NCBI RefSeq assembly: GCF_003011965.1
Contig: NZ_PXWG01000019.1
Coordinates: 1 to 64,000 of the forward strand
Length of the DNA: 64,000 nucleotides
From: Streptosporangium nondiastaticum
Lineage (GTDB): Bacteria; Actinomycetota; Actinomycetes; Streptomycetales; Streptomycetaceae
Reading direction: 5' to 3'
In this document: positions 57,223 through 64,000 of the stretch, one piece after another
Numbering within the stretch: position 1 is the first letter of the stretch
Layout of the letters: each line of letters starts with the position of its first letter
Made by a program: the position numbers and the translations under genes
The notes under the pieces: generated by a model
Databases searched by the model: none
Seen by the model: the letters and a program-made list of their open reading frames with translations, nothing else
Told to the model about the DNA's origin: nothing

Positions 57223-58335
57223 GTGGACACGATCCTCGGTCCCCTCTACTACGCAGTTTCCTGGATCATCGTCCAGTTTCACTCGCTGTACAGCCTTGTC
57301 TTCGACAAGAACAGCGGCTGGGCGTGGGGGCTGTCCATCGTCTCCCTCGTGGTCCTGATCCGCATCTGCCTGATCCCGCTCTTCGTGAAGCAGATCAAGG
57401 CGACGCGGAACATGCAGGCGCTCCAGCCGAAGATGAAGGCGATCCAGGAGCGCTACAAGAGCGACAAGCAGCGCCAGTCCGAAGAGATGATGAAGCTCTA
57501 CAAGGAGACGGGCACCAACCCTCTCTCGAGCTGTCTCCCGATCCTGGCCCAGTCGCCTTTCTTCATCTCGCTGTACCAGGTCCTGAACCACATCGCCCAG
57601 GGCAAGACGGTCGGCTTCATCGACCAGGAGCTGCTGGCCAGCGCCCGTCAGGCGCACATCTTCGGCGCCCCGCTGTCGGTGAAGTTCCTCGACTCCGCCT
57701 CCAAGGTGGAGAGCCTCAGCGCCACGGTGACCGACGTCCGCGTCGTCACGATCATCATGATCGTCCTGATGTCGCTGTCGCAGTTCTACACACAGCGCCA
57801 GCTGATGACGAAGAACGTCGACCTGTCGGTCAAGACGCCCTTCATGCAGCAGCAGAAGATGATGATGTACGTCTTCCCCGTCATCTTCGCCGTCATCGGC
57901 ATCAACGTCCCCGTCGGTGTGCTCCTGTACTGGCTGACCACCAACGTGTGGACCATGGGCCAGCAGATGTTCGTCATCCGCCGCAACCCCACCCCGGGCA
58001 GCCTCGCCTTCAAGCAGCGCCAGGAGCGCCTGCGGGCCGCGGGCAAGCTCAAGGAGGACCCCGCGGAGGTCGAGGCGCGCCAGGCCGCCGAGGCCGCCCG
58101 TGCCAAGCGTCAGCAGCCCAAGCGCCAGACCAAGGCCAAGCGCCAGGTGGCGGGCACGACGCCGGCCGGCACCGCCTCCACCGCGGCCGAGGAGAAGCCG
58201 TCGCTGGAGAAGAAGCAGGGCGAGGCCGGGACGGACGCCAAGGCCGCCGGCGGCGCCAAGGACGCCAAGGCGGGCGGTAAGCCCGGGCAGCGCAAGAGCG
58301 GCCCGCAGCGGCCCAAGCACCCCTCCAAGAAGTGA
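57223..58335 (+). CDS. yidC: YidC/Oxa1-family membrane protein insertase
   Basis: 370 residues with about five membrane helices. Family features: [40 protein letters not shown] with the hydrophilic-groove Arg, [20 protein letters not shown] and [20 protein letters not shown]. The C-terminal 100 residues are basic and Lys/Ala-rich, the part that contacts ribosomes in other species. GTG 57223 is the start, 3 bp after yidD. The stop overlaps the start region of the next gene. Confidence 0.96.
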   Translation: MDTILGPLYYAVSWIIVQFHSLYSLVFDKNSGWAWGLSIVSLVVLIRICLIPLFVKQIKATRNMQALQPKMKAIQERYKSDKQRQSEEMMKLYKETGTNPLSSCLPILAQSPFFISLYQVLNHIAQGKTVGFIDQELLASARQAHIFGAPLSVKFLDSASKVESLSATVTDVRVVTIIMIVLMSLSQFYTQRQLMTKNVDLSVKTPFMQQQKMMMYVFPVIFAVIGINVPVGVLLYWLTTNVWTMGQQMFVIRRNPTPGSLAFKQRQERLRAAGKLKEDPAEVEARQAAEAARAKRQQPKRQTKAKRQVAGTTPAGTASTAAEEKPSLEKKQGEAGTDAKAAGGAKDAKAGGKPGQRKSGPQRPKHPSKK

Positions 58336-58349
58336 TGAAGGAGTCCACT

Positions 58350-58871
58350 GTGACGGACACGCAGCGCCAGACCAGCGGTGTCGCCGCTGAGGGCACCGAC
58401 ACCCTGTCCCGCCTGGAGCAGGAGGGCGAGATCGCGGCCGACTACCTCGAGGGTCTGCTCGACATCGCCGACCTCGACGGCGACATCGACATGGACGTCG
58501 AGGCCGACCGCGCCGCGGTGTCGATCATCAGCGACTCGACCAGCCGTGACCTGCAGAAGCTCGTCGGCCGTGACGGCGAGGTGCTGGAGGCGCTCCAGGA
58601 GCTCACCCGGCTGGCCGTGAACCGCGAGACCGGTGACCGCAGCCGCCTCATGCTGGACATCGCCGGCTTCCGCGCCCGCAAGCGCGAGGAGCTCGCGAAG
58701 GTCGGCGCCCAGGCGGCCGCCGAGGCCCGCAGCACCGGCAGCCCGGTCAAGCTGGACCCGATGACGCCCTTCGAGCGCAAGGTCGTCCACGACGCCGTGG
58801 CCGCCGCGGGCCTGCGCAGCGAGTCCGAGGGCGAGGAGCCGCAGCGCTTCGTCGTCGTCCTCCCCGCCTGA
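58350..58871 (+). CDS. Jag/KhpB-like R3H RNA-binding protein
   Basis: 173 residues from GTG 58350, which has AAGGAG 6 nt upstream (GTG 58332 is also in frame). KH-like part with IISDSTSRDLQKLVGRDGEV and LQELTRLAVNRETG, then the R3H domain with the conserved Arg-x-x-x-His (FERKVVHDAVAAAGL). It binds RNA and works with the KhpA partner in firmicutes. It lies directly after yidC, as in many bacteria where the gene is called jag or spoIIIJ-associated. Confidence 0.9.
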   Translation: MTDTQRQTSGVAAEGTDTLSRLEQEGEIAADYLEGLLDIADLDGDIDMDVEADRAAVSIISDSTSRDLQKLVGRDGEVLEALQELTRLAVNRETGDRSRLMLDIAGFRARKREELAKVGAQAAAEARSTGSPVKLDPMTPFERKVVHDAVAAAGLRSESEGEEPQRFVVVLPA

Positions 58872-58894
58872 GTCGTCTCCCCGGCCCGACCGGA

Positions 58895-58915
58895 CCGAGC
58901 GGTTTCCCCGCTCGG
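58895..58915 (+). terminator. Hairpin after the jag-like gene
   Basis: CCGAGCGG/CCGCTCGG stem with loop TTTCC, followed by TTCCCC. Weak terminator or RNA stability element. Confidence 0.5.
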
Positions 58916-59057
58916 TTCCCCCCGGCTTTCCCGATCCCACTTCTAGGTGTGTCCGGCCCCGTCTGCTCGCAGGCGGGGCCGATCCTTGTCAGCCTGATAT
59001 TCAGACTCTGAATCCCAGTGATGCTCAGAGAGACGTCGTACGGAAGGACGGTTTCCC

Positions 59058-59768
59058 GTGGATGAGGCAGCGGAGCTCCCCCCGGCGCCCCCGGAGGCAC
59101 GGGAGGTATTCGGTGACCGCCTGCCGGAGGCCGTTCGGTACGCCGAGGTGCTCGCGGACGCGGGCGTGCGGCGCGGTCTCATCGGTCCCCGTGAGGTTCC
59201 GCGACTGTGGGAACGGCACCTGCTGAACTGCGCGGTGCTCGCCGAGGCCGTCCCGGACGGCGTTTCCGTGTGCGACGTGGGCTCCGGGGCCGGGCTGCCC
59301 GGCATCCCGCTGGCCCTGGTCCGGCCGGACCTCCAGATCACCCTCCTGGAGCCCCTGCTGCGCCGTACGACCTTCCTGCAGGAGGTCGTCGAGCTGCTGG
59401 GCCTGGACCACGTCACGGTCGTCCGTGGCCGCGCCGAGGAGATGCTCGGCAAGGTGCAGCCGGTGCACGTCGTCACCGCGCGGGCCGTGGCTCCGCTGGA
59501 CCGGCTCGCGGGCTGGGGCGTGCCCCTGCTGCGGCCGTACGGCGAGATGCTCGCCCTCAAGGGCGACACCGCGGAGGAGGAGCTGAAGGGCGCGCGTGCG
59601 GCGCTCAGCAAGCTCGGTGTGGTCCGGACCTCGATCCTGCAGGTCGGTCAGGGCATCGTGGACCCGCCGTCCACGCTGGTCCGGGTCGAGGTGGGGGAGA
59701 GCCCCGGTGGTGTGCGCTTCGCCGCCAAGCGGGCCAAGGCCGCGGGACGCTCGCGCCGCCGGCGCTGA
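59058..59768 (+). CDS. rsmG: RsmG, 16S rRNA m7G527 methyltransferase
   Basis: 236 residues. The S-adenosylmethionine motif VCDVGSGAGLPGIPLAL, LLEPLLRRTTFLQEVVELLG, and the arginine-containing VVTARAVAPLDRL are those of RsmG (GidB). It methylates G527 of 16S rRNA; loss gives low-level streptomycin resistance in streptomycetes. GTG 59058 is the start with GGAAGGA upstream. Convergent with nothing; parA begins about 290 bp later. Confidence 0.94.
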   Translation: MDEAAELPPAPPEAREVFGDRLPEAVRYAEVLADAGVRRGLIGPREVPRLWERHLLNCAVLAEAVPDGVSVCDVGSGAGLPGIPLALVRPDLQITLLEPLLRRTTFLQEVVELLGLDHVTVVRGRAEEMLGKVQPVHVVTARAVAPLDRLAGWGVPLLRPYGEMLALKGDTAEEELKGARAALSKLGVVRTSILQVGQGIVDPPSTLVRVEVGESPGGVRFAAKRAKAAGRSRRRR

Positions 59769-60058
59769 GTTCACTCGTCCTGGGGTCACCCCGGTGGAGT
59801 AGAGCAATGCTCCATACAACCTGCCAAACCTATCCATAACGGAGTGTCGTCGCCGAGGTGCAGTGCGTGCGCTGCATCGTGTTTCACGTGAAACGACGCT
59901 CCTTGCTGCAGGGAATCATCGACCGGGGCCGCGCGGCCGTGCCGCGCGGCCAGCGGACGGCCGAGCACGCCGATCGCCCCGGCGACGCTGGTGTATCCAC
60001 AGGAATGCTGGATTCATCCACAGGAGAACGGCCCTCGCTGGTTCACAACCCCGAAAGC
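59769..60058. other. Region between rsmG and parA
   Basis: 290 bp containing a parS site (59881-59894) and two DnaA-box-like words, GTATCCACAG (about 59993) and TCATCCACAG (about 60013). The open frame through it is not considered part of ParA. Confidence 0.4.
59881..59894. promoter_or_regulatory. parS site 1
   Basis: GTTTCACGTGAAAC, the perfect 14-bp ParB-binding palindrome, between rsmG and parA. Confidence 0.95.
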
Positions 60059-61117
60059 ATGGCAGGCTCTGTCCATTGCGAGCCTGATGTCGAGGAGAGT
60101 GAATCCTTGCGGTCCGACGCCAATATCGCGGGGCCGATGGCCGATCCGGTCCCCGGTCCCCGTCCCGCCGACCCCGAACCGTCGGCTGATCCCGGGGTGC
60201 TGCCCGTGAATGAACTCGTCGGCTCGGTTTCACGTGAAACACCGCCGCCGATGCCCCGGCCGGAGCAGACCCGGGTCATGGTGGTCGCCAATCAGAAGGG
60301 CGGCGTGGGCAAGACCACCACGACCGTGAACCTGGCGGCCTCCCTGGCCCTGCACGGCAACCGTGTCCTGGTCATCGACCTCGACCCCCAGGGCAATGCG
60401 TCCACGGCACTGGGCATCGACCACCACGCCGAGGTCCCGTCGATCTACGACGTCCTGGTGGACAGCAAGAAGCTCGCCGACGTGGTGCAGCCGGTCGTCG
60501 ACGTGGAGGGCCTCTTCTGCGCGCCCGCCACGATCGACCTGGCGGGCGCCGAGATCGAGCTGGTCTCCCTCGTCGCCCGTGAGAGCCGGCTCGACCGCGC
60601 GATCAAGGCCTACGAGCAGCCGCTGGACTACATCCTCATCGACTGCCCGCCCTCGCTCGGCCTGCTGACGGTCAACGCCCTGGTCGCGGGCGCCGAGGTG
60701 CTGATCCCCATCCAGTGCGAGTACTACGCCCTGGAGGGCCTCGGCCAGCTGCTGCGCAACGTCGAGCTGGTGCGGGGGCACCTCAACCCCAAGCTCCACG
60801 TCTCGACGATCCTCCTGACGATGTACGACGGGCGGACCCGGCTGGCCTCCCAGGTGGCCGAGGAAGTGCGCACCCACTTCGGCCACGAGGTGCTGCGGAC
60901 CAGCATTCCCCGGTCCGTCCGCATCTCGGAGGCGCCCAGCTACGGGCAGACGGTGCTGACGTACGACCCGGGTTCCAGCGGAGCGCTCTCCTATCTGGAG
61001 GCGGCCCGGGAGATCGCGCTGCGGGGGGTCGGCGTACGTTACGACGGCAGTAGGGCTCACTTGGTGGGCCGTCAACAACAGCAAGACCAGCACAGCATGT
61101 CGGAGGGGCTGCAGTGA
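60059..61117 (+). CDS. parA: ParA, chromosome segregation ATPase
   Basis: 352 residues from ATG 60059 ([18 protein letters not shown], which resembles the streptomycete N terminus). Deviant Walker [33 protein letters not shown] and [10 protein letters not shown] define the ParA/MinD family. It moves ParB-parS complexes and in streptomycetes works during sporulation and tip extension. The long upstream frame from 59858 crosses a parS site and is less likely. The coding sequence itself contains a parS (60227-60240, reading V-S-R-E-T). It overlaps parB by GTGA. Confidence 0.9.
   Translation: MAGSVHCEPDVEESESLRSDANIAGPMADPVPGPRPADPEPSADPGVLPVNELVGSVSRETPPPMPRPEQTRVMVVANQKGGVGKTTTTVNLAASLALHGNRVLVIDLDPQGNASTALGIDHHAEVPSIYDVLVDSKKLADVVQPVVDVEGLFCAPATIDLAGAEIELVSLVARESRLDRAIKAYEQPLDYILIDCPPSLGLLTVNALVAGAEVLIPIQCEYYALEGLGQLLRNVELVRGHLNPKLHVSTILLTMYDGRTRLASQVAEEVRTHFGHEVLRTSIPRSVRISEAPSYGQTVLTYDPGSSGALSYLEAAREIALRGVGVRYDGSRAHLVGRQQQQDQHSMSEGLQ
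60227..60240. promoter_or_regulatory. parS site 2, inside parA
   Basis: GTTTCACGTGAAAC within the parA coding frame, encoding Val-Ser-Arg-Glu-Thr. Confidence 0.95.
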
Positions 61118-62184
61118 GCGATCGACGTAGAGGACTGGGCCGTGGGCTCGGTGCCCTGATTCCAGCGGCACCGAAGGCATCGGAGGGCGCCGGCACGGCC
61201 GTGGGGCCGGGCGCGACGTCCCCCGCCGCGATGCCGGTTCTCACGCCGGAGCGAGGGCTGGCGGCGGCCAAGGTCACCGCGCTGCCGGTGAAGGACGTCG
61301 CTGTTTCACGTGAAACGGAGGCGGAGGAGATCCGGGGAGCCGGGGCGTACTTCGCTGAGCTGCCCCTGGATGCGATCACGCCCAATCCGCGGCAGCCGAG
61401 GGACGATTTCAATCCGGATGCCATGGCCGAGCTGGTCCACTCCATTCGTGAGGTGGGTCTGCTCCAGCCCGTGGTCGTACGGCGTGTGGGTCCCGAGCGC
61501 TACGAGCTCATCATGGGCGAGCGCCGGTGGCGGGCTTCCAGGGAAGCCGGCCTGGAGGCCATCCCGGCCATCGTCCGGGCGACCGAGGACGAGAAGCTCC
61601 TGCTCGACGCGCTCCTGGAGAACCTGCACCGCGCGCAGCTGAACCCCCTTGAGGAGGCGGCTGCGTACGACCAGCTGCTCAAGGACTTCAACTGCACCCA
61701 TGAGGAGCTGGCGGACCGCATCGGGCGGTCGCGTTCTCTGGTGTCCAACACGCTGCGGCTGCTCAAGCTCTCTCCCGAGGTGCAGAAGAAGGTCGCGTCC
61801 GGCGTGCTGATGGCCGGACACGCCCGGGCACTGATCTCGGTCGAGGACCACGAGGAACAGGTCCGGATCGCCACGCGCATCGTGGCCGAGGGGCTGTCGG
61901 TGCGTTCCGTGGAAGAGATCGTGACCCTGCTGAAGCGGGAGACGAAGGGCTCGGCCAAGCCCAAGGGCCCGCGTGCGGGCGCCCGGGTCTCCCCGGCGCT
62001 CACCGATCTGGCGACCCGGCTGTCGGACCGCTTCGAGACCCGGGTGAAGGTGGATCTGGGCCAGAAGAAGGGCAAGATCGTCGTCGAGTTCGCCTCGATG
62101 GAGGACCTGGAGCGCATCCTGGGCACGCTCGCCCCGGGTGAGGGCCGGGTCATGGAGCAGAAGCTCTCCGCCGACGAGGACTGA
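61114..62184 (+). CDS. parB: ParB, chromosome segregation protein
   Basis: 356 residues. The ParB N-terminal box [20 protein letters not shown], the CTP-clamp region [20 protein letters not shown] and the helix-turn-helix part ([20 protein letters not shown]) are clear. It spreads from parS and clamps DNA. GTG 61114 overlaps the parA stop. A parS (61303-61316) lies in its 5' coding part, again encoding Val-Ser-Arg-Glu-Thr. A 40-bp palindrome with another parS lies 30 bp past its stop. Confidence 0.96.
   Translation: MSDRRRGLGRGLGALIPAAPKASEGAGTAVGPGATSPAAMPVLTPERGLAAAKVTALPVKDVAVSRETEAEEIRGAGAYFAELPLDAITPNPRQPRDDFNPDAMAELVHSIREVGLLQPVVVRRVGPERYELIMGERRWRASREAGLEAIPAIVRATEDEKLLLDALLENLHRAQLNPLEEAAAYDQLLKDFNCTHEELADRIGRSRSLVSNTLRLLKLSPEVQKKVASGVLMAGHARALISVEDHEEQVRIATRIVAEGLSVRSVEEIVTLLKRETKGSAKPKGPRAGARVSPALTDLATRLSDRFETRVKVDLGQKKGKIVVEFASMEDLERILGTLAPGEGRVMEQKLSADED
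61303..61316. promoter_or_regulatory. parS site 3, inside parB
   Basis: GTTTCACGTGAAAC within the parB coding frame. Confidence 0.95.
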
Positions 62185-62214
62185 GGAGCGGCAGAGGGCT
62201 GAAGCCCGAAGCTG

Positions 62215-62254
62215 AAGGGCGGGTGGTGTTTCACGTGAAACACCACCCGCCCTT
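62215..62254. terminator. 40-bp perfect palindrome with parS, likely parB terminator
   Basis: AAGGGCGGGTGGTGTTTCAC followed by its exact reverse complement, so the two 20-nt arms meet at the centre of GTTTCACGTGAAAC (62228-62241) with no unpaired base. It ends with CCCTTT and lies 30 bp after the parB stop. Confidence 0.75.
62228..62241. promoter_or_regulatory. parS site 4, centre of the palindrome
   Basis: GTTTCACGTGAAAC at the centre of the 40-bp palindrome. Confidence 0.95.
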
Positions 62255-62348
62255 TGCCTTGTCACGCTGTTCGCTCAACCCCTGCCCGGATACGATGCGT
62301 TGGGGTATGGCGCAACCACGTTGACACAGTTCGCGGAGGGGCGGGGCC

Positions 62349-62588
62349 ATGCGAAGGGTGGGCCGGACCGGACTGGTGGCAACAGGCTTCGGCCTGGGAG
62401 CAGTCGGCGGATTCGTCGGCAGCCTCCTCTGGGAGCGGAGCGCATTGAGCGCCGCCCGGGGTATGGCACGCGACGGAAGTGAGGAATTGGCTCCATGGGG
62501 CGTCGGCTCGTACCGCTCACGCTGGACAATCTCCCGGACCTCCCCCAGCGCTGTCGCTCCTGCGTCTTCTGGGAACTCGACCCGGTAA
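62349..62588 (+). CDS. Possible small membrane protein overlapping the GNAT gene
   Basis: A 79-residue frame from ATG 62349 with a G-rich ribosome binding site (GGGGCGGGGCC). The first 40 residues (MRRVGRTGLVATGFGLGAVG, then a Gly/Leu-rich helix) look like a real membrane segment; the last part overlaps the GNAT coding sequence in another frame and loses character. If real, translation would be coupled to the GNAT gene by overlap. Confidence 0.3.
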   Translation: MRRVGRTGLVATGFGLGAVGGFVGSLLWERSALSAARGMARDGSEELAPWGVGSYRSRWTISRTSPSAVAPASSGNSTR

Positions 62589-63112
62589 GCGGTGAGGCCG
62601 CGCTGAAGGCGGGCCGGCCCGAGCTGGAGAAGGAGGCCTGGATCTCCGGCGTCCTCCTCGAATGGGGATCCTGCGGTCGTGTGGTGTACGTCGACGAGGT
62701 CCCGGTGGGCTTTGTGCTCTACGCACCACCCGCCTATGTCCCCCGCTCGGCCGCCTTCTCCACCAGCCCTGTCGCAGCGGACGCGGTCCAGCTGATGACG
62801 GCGTGGCTGACCCCCGGCTTCCAGGGGCAGGGCCTCGGCAGGGTCATGGTGCAGACCGTCGCCAAGGACGTCCTGCGGCGGGGATTCAAGGCCATCGAGG
62901 CCTTCGCCGACGCGCGCTGGAAGGAGCCGGCCTGTGTGCTGCCGGCGGACCATCTGCTGGCCGTCGGCTTCAAGACAGTGCGGCCGCACCCTCGCTATCC
63001 GCGGCTGCGGCTGGAGCTCAGGACGGCGCTCTCCTGGAAGGAGGACGTCGAGCTGGCGCTGGACCGGCTGCTGGGGGCGGTCCAGAAGGAGCCGGCGCTC
63101 CGGCCGCTGTGA
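62495..63112 (+). CDS. GNAT-family N-acetyltransferase
   Basis: 205 residues. The acetyl-CoA binding motif is visible as LTPGFQGQGLGRVMVQTVAK (Q/R-x-x-G-x-G/A), preceded by VYVDEVPVGFVLYAPP. The N-terminal part has two cysteines (CRSCVFWELDP) that are unusual for the family and could bind a metal or form a disulfide. ATG 62495 has GAGGA upstream. The substrate is unknown. It sits between parB and the thioredoxin genes, convergent with trxA, with a parS-tipped hairpin between. Confidence 0.82.
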   Translation: MGRRLVPLTLDNLPDLPQRCRSCVFWELDPVSGEAALKAGRPELEKEAWISGVLLEWGSCGRVVYVDEVPVGFVLYAPPAYVPRSAAFSTSPVAADAVQLMTAWLTPGFQGQGLGRVMVQTVAKDVLRRGFKAIEAFADARWKEPACVLPADHLLAVGFKTVRPHPRYPRLRLELRTALSWKEDVELALDRLLGAVQKEPALRPL

Positions 63113-63132
63113 GGGGCTGCCGCAAACGCGAA

Positions 63133-63161
63133 CGGGTCCGTCCCCTGGAGGGACGGACCCG
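63133..63161. terminator. Hairpin between the GNAT and trxA genes
   Basis: CGGGTCCGTCCC and GGGACGGACCCG form a 12-bp stem with loop CTGGA, directly followed by a parS site. It separates the two convergent genes. Confidence 0.75.
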
Positions 63162-63174
63162 TTTCACGTGAAAC
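63161..63174. promoter_or_regulatory. parS site 5
   Basis: GTTTCACGTGAAAC, beginning at the last base of the hairpin, between convergent genes. Confidence 0.95.
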
Positions 63175-63195
63175 CGAGCAGTGCGCTCGGCTGCC

Positions 63196-63525
63196 TCACT
63201 TCTCGCTGAGGAAGCTGTCCAGCTCGCGCTCCAGAGCCGCCTTCGGCTTGGCGCCGACGATCGTCTGGACGACCTCGCCACCCTGGTAGACGTTGAGCGT
63301 CGGGATCGACATCACGCCGTACTTGGCGGCAGTGGTCGGGTTCTCGTCGATGTTGAGCTTGACGATCTCCAGCTTGTCGCCGTGCTCGGCCGCGATGGCC
63401 TCCAGGGAGGGGGCGATCTGGCGGCACGGGCCGCACCACTCGGCCCAGAAGTCCACCAGAACGGGCTTGTCGCTCTTGAGGACGTCCTCGTCGAAGGTCT
63501 TGTCGGTCACAGCCTTGAGAGCCAC
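63196..63525 (-). CDS. trxA: TrxA, thioredoxin
   Basis: 109 residues. The redox-active WCGPC lies in LVDFWAEWCGPCRQIAPSLE; YGVMSIPTLNVYQGGEV carries the conserved cis-Pro. It reduces disulfides in the cytosol, recharged by TrxB. GTG 63525 (VALKAVTDKTF) has GGAG upstream; the longer frame beyond it is the trxB gene in another frame. The gene follows trxB (49 bp), and they are probably one operon. Confidence 0.96.
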   Translation of the reverse strand: MALKAVTDKTFDEDVLKSDKPVLVDFWAEWCGPCRQIAPSLEAIAAEHGDKLEIVKLNIDENPTTAAKYGVMSIPTLNVYQGGEVVQTIVGAKPKAALERELDSFLSEK

Positions 63526-63574
63526 GGAGGTCTCCTTCAATTCTTGCGTGGGGAGGGTTGGGGGGAAGGGCAGG

Positions 63575-64000
63575 TCAGGCGGTCTTCTCGGGCTCGCGGA
63601 CGTGCTCGCTGTCCGAGAGGGAGGCGAGGAAGCGCTCGGCGTCCAGCGCGGCGGAGCAGCCCGTACCGGCGGCGGTGATCGCCTGGCGGTAGGTGTGGTC
63701 CACGACGTCACCGGCGGCGAACACACCGGTCAGGTTGGTGCGGGTCGAGGGGGCGTCCACCTTGAGGTAGCCCTCGTCGTCCAGCTCCAGCTGGCCCTTG
63801 AAGAGCTCGGTGCGCGGGTCGTGGCCGATCGCGATGAACAGACCGGTCACCGGCAGCTCGGAGGTCTCGCCGCTCTTGAGGTTGCGCAGGGTCAGGCCCG
63901 AGAGCTTGTTCTCGCCGTGGATCTCGGCGACCTCGCTGTCCCACACGAAGGAGATCTTCGGGTCGGCGAAGGCGCGCTCCTGCATGGCCTTGCTGGCGCG
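63575..64000 (-). CDS. trxB: TrxB, thioredoxin reductase (C-terminal part, runs off the window)
   Basis: The 3' part of the gene, about 140 residues. The C-terminal FAD-binding sequence [20 protein letters not shown] with the conserved GD motif, and [20 protein letters not shown], identify a low-molecular-weight thioredoxin reductase. The active CAxC and the N-terminal FAD/NADPH motifs are beyond the right edge. It is the first gene of the trxB-trxA unit. Confidence 0.93.
   Translation of the reverse strand, partial: RASKAMQERAFADPKISFVWDSEVAEIHGENKLSGLTLRNLKSGETSELPVTGLFIAIGHDPRTELFKGQLELDDEGYLKVDAPSTRTNLTGVFAAGDVVDHTYRQAITAAGTGCSAALDAERFLASLSDSEHVREPEKTA

Larger units (their letters stand above)
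62185..62494. other. Region between parB and the GNAT gene
   Basis: 310 bp with a 40-bp parS palindrome, then a G-rich stretch. An ATG-started frame from 62349 (about 79 residues, with a plausible N-terminal membrane segment) overlaps the start of the GNAT gene and may be real or a shadow; it is listed as a separate low-confidence entry. Confidence 0.4.

Noticed and set aside
59858..60058. Upstream part of the parA frame
   Set aside because: It runs through parS 1 and DnaA-like words and is not similar to ParA; ATG 60059 matches the expected N terminus better.

Overview
The window is a 64 kb piece of a Streptomyces-type chromosome (or a very close relative) that includes the replication origin. 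The evidence is the very high G+C content, many GTG starts, strong purine-rich ribosome binding sites, a long DnaA with an extended domain II, a DnaA-box-dense gap between dnaA and dnaN, five exact parS sites, and the gene order rpmH-dnaA-dnaN-gnd-recF-DUF721-gyrB-gyrA-DUF3566-tRNA-Ile. The species cannot be named from the sequence alone. Starts were chosen by ribosome binding sites, stop/start overlaps and family length; some remain uncertain by a few codons.

Left part (1-17 kb), accessory catabolism: a MobA-like/DUF6457 gene coupled to a truncated gene, a branched-chain 2-oxoacid dehydrogenase operon (E1 alpha, E1 beta, E2) with a divergent Lrp/AsnC regulator, then a phenylacetate regulon. 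The regulon has a TetR regulator (PaaR type), a 3-hydroxyacyl-CoA dehydrogenase (paaH), an aldehyde dehydrogenase (paaN), the ring epoxidase operon paaABCDE and an acyl-CoA dehydrogenase. Between paaN and paaA lies an oppositely oriented DUF5819-HTTM-SpoU methylase operon. Three promoters here share a recalled PaaR-type operator, ACCGNNCGNNCGGT, and each also has a perfect DnaA box beside it in the same relative orientation.

Middle part (17-42 kb): rhodanese, J-domain and DUF2252 proteins, a transposase-derived gene that has probably lost catalysis, a small HTH regulator, tRNA-Leu, then the conserved cell-wall/signalling operon fhaA-fhaB-pstP-ftsW/rodA-pbpA-pknB. Opposite it runs a DUF881-sortase-small membrane protein-pabA-sortase-sortase operon. 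Next come crgA, a rhomboid protease, a cyclophilin, a DUF5324 protein, an unusual LuxR-like regulator, tRNA-Ala, an HTH protein, a second Ser/Thr kinase, DLW-39 and tRNA-Ile.

Right part (42-64 kb): the replication core gyrA, gyrB, DUF721/DciA, recF, gnd, dnaN, oriC, dnaA on the minus strand, and rpmH, rnpA, yidD, yidC, jag-like, rsmG, parA, parB on the plus strand, so both arms are transcribed away from oriC. The window ends with a GNAT protein, trxA and the 3' part of trxB.

No CRISPR array, rRNA, prophage or intact insertion sequence was seen. The strongest non-routine signals are: the shared DnaA-box/PaaR-box promoter modules; an inverted pair of DnaA boxes between crgA and the rhomboid gene; a 40-bp perfect palindrome that contains parS and sits where a parB terminator is expected; 11-bp near-palindromic repeats beside the dnaA terminator; a tandem repeat that multiplies the paaC start codon; and several other short tandem repeats at gene boundaries.
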